DNA of 10,311 nucleotides from Planctomycetota bacterium (GTDB taxonomy: Bacteria > Planctomycetota > PUPC01 > DSUN01), in NCBI GenBank assembly GCA_016872875.1, contig VGYW01000300.1, positions 1-10,311 on the forward strand, written 5' to 3'. The notes beneath the pieces were generated by a model, which did no database searches, was not told where the DNA came from, and was given only the letters and a program-made list of their open reading frames with translations. This document shows, one piece after another, positions 7,461 through 10,311 of this stretch. The position numbers and the translations under genes are program-made. How positions within the stretch are numbered: position 1 is the stretch's first letter; every line of letters starts with the position of its first letter.

Positions 7461-8230
7461 AGCCCGTTCGCGGCATCGCGTTCGACCTCGAGGGCACGAT
7501 TATAGACATCGAGTCGCTGCACCATTCTGCCCATCTCAAAGCTGCGGCCGAACTGGGCGTAGCTCTGAGCCGGGACGACGCCATCAGGCGGCTGCCCCAT
7601 TTTGTTGGTGGCCCCGACGAGGCCGTCGCGGTGGAGATAGCCGCCCTCACAGGAACCAGGGCGTCGCCCCGGGATATCCTGGCCGCAAAGTGCGCCTACT
7701 TTGAGGAACTCCTTGAGCGGCAGCAGAACATCGAACCGAGGCGCTGGTTCGGCGAGTTCCTTAGATGGGCGAGAAGCATAGGAATGAAGGTAGCTATAGG
7801 GACGGTGACGCCACGACGGATGGCGCTCCATCTGCTGGAGACGAGCGGCCTCGCGAGCATGTTTGATGACGGGCTGCTTGTCGCCAGAGAAGACGTTGCG
7901 GCCCCGAAACCTGCGCCCGACGTATACCTTGAGACGGCTCGCCGCCTTTGTACTTCGCCCGGCGGCCAACTCGTGTTCGAGGACTCAGCGGTCGGCCTTA
8001 CCTCGGCCCGCGCAGCAGGCTCTCATGCGGCGGCGGTCCCCACCGTGAAGACGCGTGACTTCATTGCTATCCTGTATGGGGCAGGGGCCGAAGCCGTCTT
8101 CACAACCTGGCGGGACCCGCGAATACGGTCGTTCGTGACAAGGCTCGCGATGCCCCTGCGCAGCGCGCCGGCTCGTGGGAGCCGGGTCGCGAGGCGCTAT
8201 GCCCGCCGAGTGCCGATCGGATCGCCATAG
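7439..8230 (+). CDS. HAD-superfamily hydrolase, beta-phosphoglucomutase/phosphatase-like
   Basis: This 263-residue protein is a HAD-superfamily hydrolase, probably a small-molecule phosphatase or phosphomutase-like enzyme in the cytoplasm. Motif I is FDLEGTIID with nucleophile Asp16. Motif II is IGTVT (Thr122 or Thr124). Motif III is Lys157 in APKPAPDVYL, and motif IV is Glu181-Asp182 in VFEDSAVGLTSARAAG. An alpha-helical cap lies between motifs I and II (about residues 25-95). The order and spacing fit the beta-PGM/CbbY-like group. Motif I has Glu18 where this group usually has the acid/base Asp, so the reaction may differ from a standard phosphatase. The last 50 or so residues are Arg-rich and not obviously part of the fold. 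The ATG overlaps the upstream membrane-protein gene by 22 nt. The substrate is unknown. Confidence 0.85.
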   Translation: MERTRQVEPVRGIAFDLEGTIIDIESLHHSAHLKAAAELGVALSRDDAIRRLPHFVGGPDEAVAVEIAALTGTRASPRDILAAKCAYFEELLERQQNIEPRRWFGEFLRWARSIGMKVAIGTVTPRRMALHLLETSGLASMFDDGLLVAREDVAAPKPAPDVYLETARRLCTSPGGQLVFEDSAVGLTSARAAGSHAAAVPTVKTRDFIAILYGAGAEAVFTTWRDPRIRSFVTRLAMPLRSAPARGSRVARRYARRVPIGSP

Positions 8231-8265
8231 GCCGCGAACTCCGCTACTTCAGAGGCCTTTCTCTC

Positions 8266-8271
8266 AGGAGG
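8266..8271 (+). promoter_or_regulatory. Ribosome binding site in front of the truncated UroD-like start
   Basis: AGGAGG ends 6 nt before GTG at 8278, an ideal spacing. The ATG at 8272 directly abuts it and is too close to be used. A strong ribosome site in front of a 44-codon reading frame suggests this was once the start of a full gene. Confidence 0.5.
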
Positions 8272-8277
8272 ATGATT

Positions 8278-8412
8278 GTGACCGACCGTGAGCGGTTCCG
8301 CGGAACCCTCCTCCCTGGCCGGCCGGACCGCATCCATGGCCTCTTGCTGAGGGAAGGCGAGACTGTGCAGGGGCGATGTGAAGGAGCAGCCGGATGGAGC
8401 CACACGTACTGA
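8278..8412 (+). pseudogene. Truncated 5' remnant of a UroD/MtaA-like gene
   Basis: A 44-codon frame opens with GTG at 8278 and stops at 8410-8412. Its first residues read MTDRERFRGTLLPGRPDRI (GTG read as Met). The intact UroD-like gene at 8962 begins MTQRQLYCETLLFGKADRI, giving ten identities over nineteen positions without gaps. The order T-R-x(4)-TLL-x-G-x-x-DRI is the familiar N-terminus of this methyltransferase-related family. Past residue 19 the match becomes doubtful, though a later R-E-x-x-T and GAAG could be a decayed continuation of the usual GGPREST segment. The frame ends 18 bp inside the next gene. The likely explanation is a broken paralogue left by rearrangement. A genuine small peptide gene is possible but less likely. 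Confidence 0.5.
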
Positions 8413-8957
8413 GTGCTCTGAAAGGAGCAGTGGACTCTGCCGTCGAGGACCTGGTTGCGCTTCCCGAGGTTGCGTTGTGGGACGTGCTCCCCAAGGAGAG
8501 CCAGCCTCAGTGCGCCATGTTTGCCTTCCTCAAAGGGAAAGGATGCACCGTTCACGCTGAAGCGACCTACCCCCAAGGTCGCGGCGAATGCGACCTGAGG
8601 GTACGCTTCGCTGATGGCGCCGACTTGTGGATCGAGATCAAGAATGCCTGGTCTGCGCCGGGATGGGTGAACAAGCCCAAGGAACAGCGCGCTCGGTGGG
8701 TTGCCGATCTGCGCAAGCTGAGAAGAGCGCCTGAGAATGCGCACCGCGCGTTTGTGATCGTCGGCTACTTCAGCCAGGAACCCGCCCCCACCACGTGCCA
8801 AGTGTCCCAGAAGATCTACGCCTTCCACCCCGATCAGCGCGTCCACGATTCTCCCTGCGTGGACCTCCAGTGGCGCCTCCGGGAGCTCAAGAGGATCCAG
8901 GCCTGGGTTTGGGGGTTCTCTGCCGCGGAACTCCGGGACGCGGTAACCAGAGGGTGA
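8394..8957 (+). CDS. Small PD-(D/E)XK nuclease-like protein, candidate
   Basis: This 187-residue protein is not a family I can name, but it carries the pattern of a restriction-endonuclease-like (PD-(D/E)XK) fold. An N-terminal helical part (1-60) is followed by GRGECDLRV with candidate metal-binding Asp67. A beta-hairpin then leads to LWIEIKNAW with Glu81-x-Lys83. After these comes a helix with the QRARWVADLRKLR pattern (98-110), often seen after the ExK strand, and a hydrophobic strand AFVIVGYF (119-126). There is no signal peptide. AAGGAG at 8381-8386 sits 7 nt before the ATG. The gene overlaps the end of the truncated UroD-like frame and ends 4 nt before the intact UroD-like gene. No methyltransferase or partner subunit is visible, so it is not a recognisable restriction system. 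Nuclease activity is an inference. Confidence 0.65.
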   Translation: MEPHVLSALKGAVDSAVEDLVALPEVALWDVLPKESQPQCAMFAFLKGKGCTVHAEATYPQGRGECDLRVRFADGADLWIEIKNAWSAPGWVNKPKEQRARWVADLRKLRRAPENAHRAFVIVGYFSQEPAPTTCQVSQKIYAFHPDQRVHDSPCVDLQWRLRELKRIQAWVWGFSAAELRDAVTRG

Positions 8958-8961
8958 GCCG

Positions 8962-10089
8962 ATGACCCAGCGTCAGCTATACTGTGAGACGCTGCTGTTC
9001 GGGAAGGCCGACAGGATTCCCTTCTCGCCCGGCGGGCCGAGGGAGTCCACCCGCGCCGCGTGGAAGCAACAGGGCCTCGAGAACCCCGAGCGCTACATGG
9101 AGGCGCTTTTCGACATCCTCGGCTTCCGGCCAGATCCGCCCAAGAGGCCCGGCGCCTGGCTCGGCGTGTCCTTCCAGATGATCCCCACCTTCGAGGAGAA
9201 GGTGCTCGAGCACCGCGACGGCCACTACGTGGTCCAGGACTGGATGGGGGCGATCACGGAAATCTCCGACCGCTACGACTACACCTACATCCGCTCGGCG
9301 AAGGATTTTGTCACGCGAAAGTGGCACAAGTTCCCGGTCGAGACCCGCGCGGACTGGGCGGAGATGAGGCGGCGCTTCGACCCCGCCTCGCCCGGCCGGT
9401 TCCCCGCCGACTTCGAGGCCCGCTGCGAGCGGAACCGCGAGCGCGATACGGTCGTCGGCATCCACTTCAACGGCCCATTCTGGCAGCTCCGCGAGTGGTG
9501 CGGCTTCGAGGGACTCTGCCTCAAGATGATCGAGGAGCCCGACTTCGTGGCCGAGATGGCGGGATTCTGGACCGACTTCGTCTCCGCCACGATGCGCCCC
9601 ATCCTGGAGCGGGTGCAGCTCGACTCCGTGGGCATCTCAGAGGACATGGCCTACAAGGAGCACTCGATGATCTCGCCGCGCATGGCCCGGCGCTTCCTCC
9701 AGCCCGCCTACCGGCGCTGGGCCGACGAAATCCACGCGAGCGGCTGCGAGATCATTGATATGGACTCCGACGGCAAGGTGGATGAGCTGATCCCCATCTG
9801 GAGCGAATCGGGCATCAACGTCTGCGACCCCATCGAGGTAGCCGCGGGGAACGACATCGTGTCGTTCCGCCGCGCCTTCGGCCGCAAGATGGCCTACACG
9901 GGCGGGGTGGATAAGCGAGCGATTGCCAAGGGCGGCGACGCCATCGCCGCCGAGCTCGACCGCATCGCCCCAGTCGTCCGCGACGGCGGCTTCATCCCCG
10001 GCTGCGACCACGGCGTCCCGCCCGACATCTCCTGGCCCAACTTCATCCACTACTCCCGCCTCCTCGCCCGCCTGACCGGCTGGCTCTGA
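8962..10089 (+). CDS. Uroporphyrinogen decarboxylase-like (MtaA/CmuA-type) protein
   Basis: This 375-residue protein belongs to the UroD superfamily branch that includes corrinoid-linked methyltransferases (MtaA, CmuA), which usually move methyl groups to coenzyme M or tetrahydrofolate. Visible features are the N-terminal TLLFGKADRIPFSPGGPREST, EDMAYKEHSMISP (227-239) typical of the barrel, DMDSDGKVDELIP (266-278), GINVCDPIEV (284-293), and the C-terminal GGFIPGCDHGVPPDISWPNF (342-361). In MtaA-type enzymes an H-x-C pair and a later Cys bind zinc. Here the likely H-x-C position reads Asp268-Ser-Asp270, while a Cys is kept at 348. The metal site and substrate may therefore differ, and true heme-pathway decarboxylation is unlikely. 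GAGGGTGAG overlaps the preceding stop codon and serves the ATG, so coupling to the nuclease-like gene is possible. No corrinoid protein gene is adjacent. Confidence 0.85.
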   Translation: MTQRQLYCETLLFGKADRIPFSPGGPRESTRAAWKQQGLENPERYMEALFDILGFRPDPPKRPGAWLGVSFQMIPTFEEKVLEHRDGHYVVQDWMGAITEISDRYDYTYIRSAKDFVTRKWHKFPVETRADWAEMRRRFDPASPGRFPADFEARCERNRERDTVVGIHFNGPFWQLREWCGFEGLCLKMIEEPDFVAEMAGFWTDFVSATMRPILERVQLDSVGISEDMAYKEHSMISPRMARRFLQPAYRRWADEIHASGCEIIDMDSDGKVDELIPIWSESGINVCDPIEVAAGNDIVSFRRAFGRKMAYTGGVDKRAIAKGGDAIAAELDRIAPVVRDGGFIPGCDHGVPPDISWPNFIHYSRLLARLTGWL

Positions 10090-10188
10090 GCCGTCGCCAC
10101 CAGAGCAAAGGGCGGCAGTTCTCTTGACTCGATGGGAATCGCGCGCCAGGATGACGGCATGGTCAGGCTCCCGAGGCGCGGAACCTAG

Positions 10189-10225
10189 CCCGCATTTCTC
10201 ACCAGCGGCTGGTGAGAAATGCGGG
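10189..10225. repeat. Perfect 18-bp-arm palindrome after the UroD-like gene
   Basis: CCCGCATTTCTCACCAGC (10189-10206) and GCTGGTGAGAAATGCGGG (10208-10225) are exact reverse complements around a single central G. In RNA this forms a very stable hairpin and could stop or protect the transcript about 100 nt after the UroD-like stop. No T-tract follows, so it is not a standard intrinsic terminator. It may equally be a dispersed palindromic repeat, because it directly abuts the periodic element at 10228. Confidence 0.75.
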
Positions 10226-10227
10226 AA

Positions 10228-10288
10228 CCACCAAACCACAAGCACCAAGCGCCAAACAAGCCCCAAACTCCAATCCTCAATGGTCCAA
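10228..10288. repeat. Degenerate heptanucleotide repeat, (C/A/T)CAA every 7 nt
   Basis: CCAA or a one-base variant starts at 10231, 10238, 10245 and 10252, then after a 4-nt slip at 10256, 10263, 10270 and 10277, with a last copy at 10285. On the other strand it reads as a run of TTGG-type heptads. The three bases between the tetranucleotides are variable, so this is a phased degenerate repeat, not a simple microsatellite. Neither strand looks coding. The rest of 10090-10311 holds no gene that I can support. Confidence 0.6.
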
Positions 10289-10311
10289 GCGGAGACTACG
10301 TGGTGTTGCCC

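Noticed and set aside
8394..10089. A restriction-modification or defence operon
   Set aside because: Only one nuclease-like gene is present. No methyltransferase, ATPase, toxin or immunity partner appears in the window, and the UroD-like neighbour has no known defence role.
10124..10157. TTGACT at 10124 as a promoter for a gene beyond the window
   Set aside because: No acceptable -10 box occurs 16-18 nt downstream (AGGATG/CAGGAT only), and a strong palindrome follows.

Overview
The window reads as a high-GC bacterial chromosome segment with every supported gene on the + strand. The gene set points to the PVC/Planctomycetota part of the tree: a large secreted beta-propeller/c-type-heme protein of the hydrazine-synthase-alpha-like type with FN3 and LamG-like tails, a secreted prenyltransferase-type toroid protein, a stand-alone DegT/DnrJ-type aminotransferase and a uroporphyrinogen-decarboxylase (UroD/MtaA)-like protein. 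No rRNA or single-copy marker is present, so this placement is an inference from gene content. A metagenome-derived planctomycete-like genome would fit.

Layout. Positions 1-317 hold no convincing gene, only a short repeated motif and a promoter (235-263). Then come a DegT-family PLP aminotransferase (318-1604), a 90-bp composite palindrome (1624-1713), a toroid protein (1771-2991), a promoter (3011-3039) and a 1226-residue exported three-heme protein (3097-6777). A third promoter (6797-6825) precedes a second block: a four-helix membrane protein (6894-7460), an overlapping HAD-family phosphatase (7439-8230), a 5' remnant of a UroD-like gene (8278-8412), a small PD-(D/E)XK-type nuclease candidate (8394-8957) and, 4 bp later, an intact UroD-like gene (8962-10089). 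The window ends in an 18-bp-arm palindrome (10189-10225) followed by a 7-nt-periodic CCAA repeat (10228-10288).

How the parts fit. Three promoters share one form, TTGC(C/G)(G/T)-N17-TACA(A/T)T. They split the window into three transcription starts: aminotransferase (perhaps with the toroid gene), heme protein, and membrane protein/HAD (perhaps reading on into the nuclease and UroD-like gene). By eye, the 6894-8957 block is less GC-rich and less biased in codon use than its flanks, so it may be a transferred or recently rearranged insert.

The most interesting local structure is the order truncated UroD-like start, nuclease candidate, complete UroD-like gene. No complete defence system, CRISPR array, tRNA or insertion sequence was seen.
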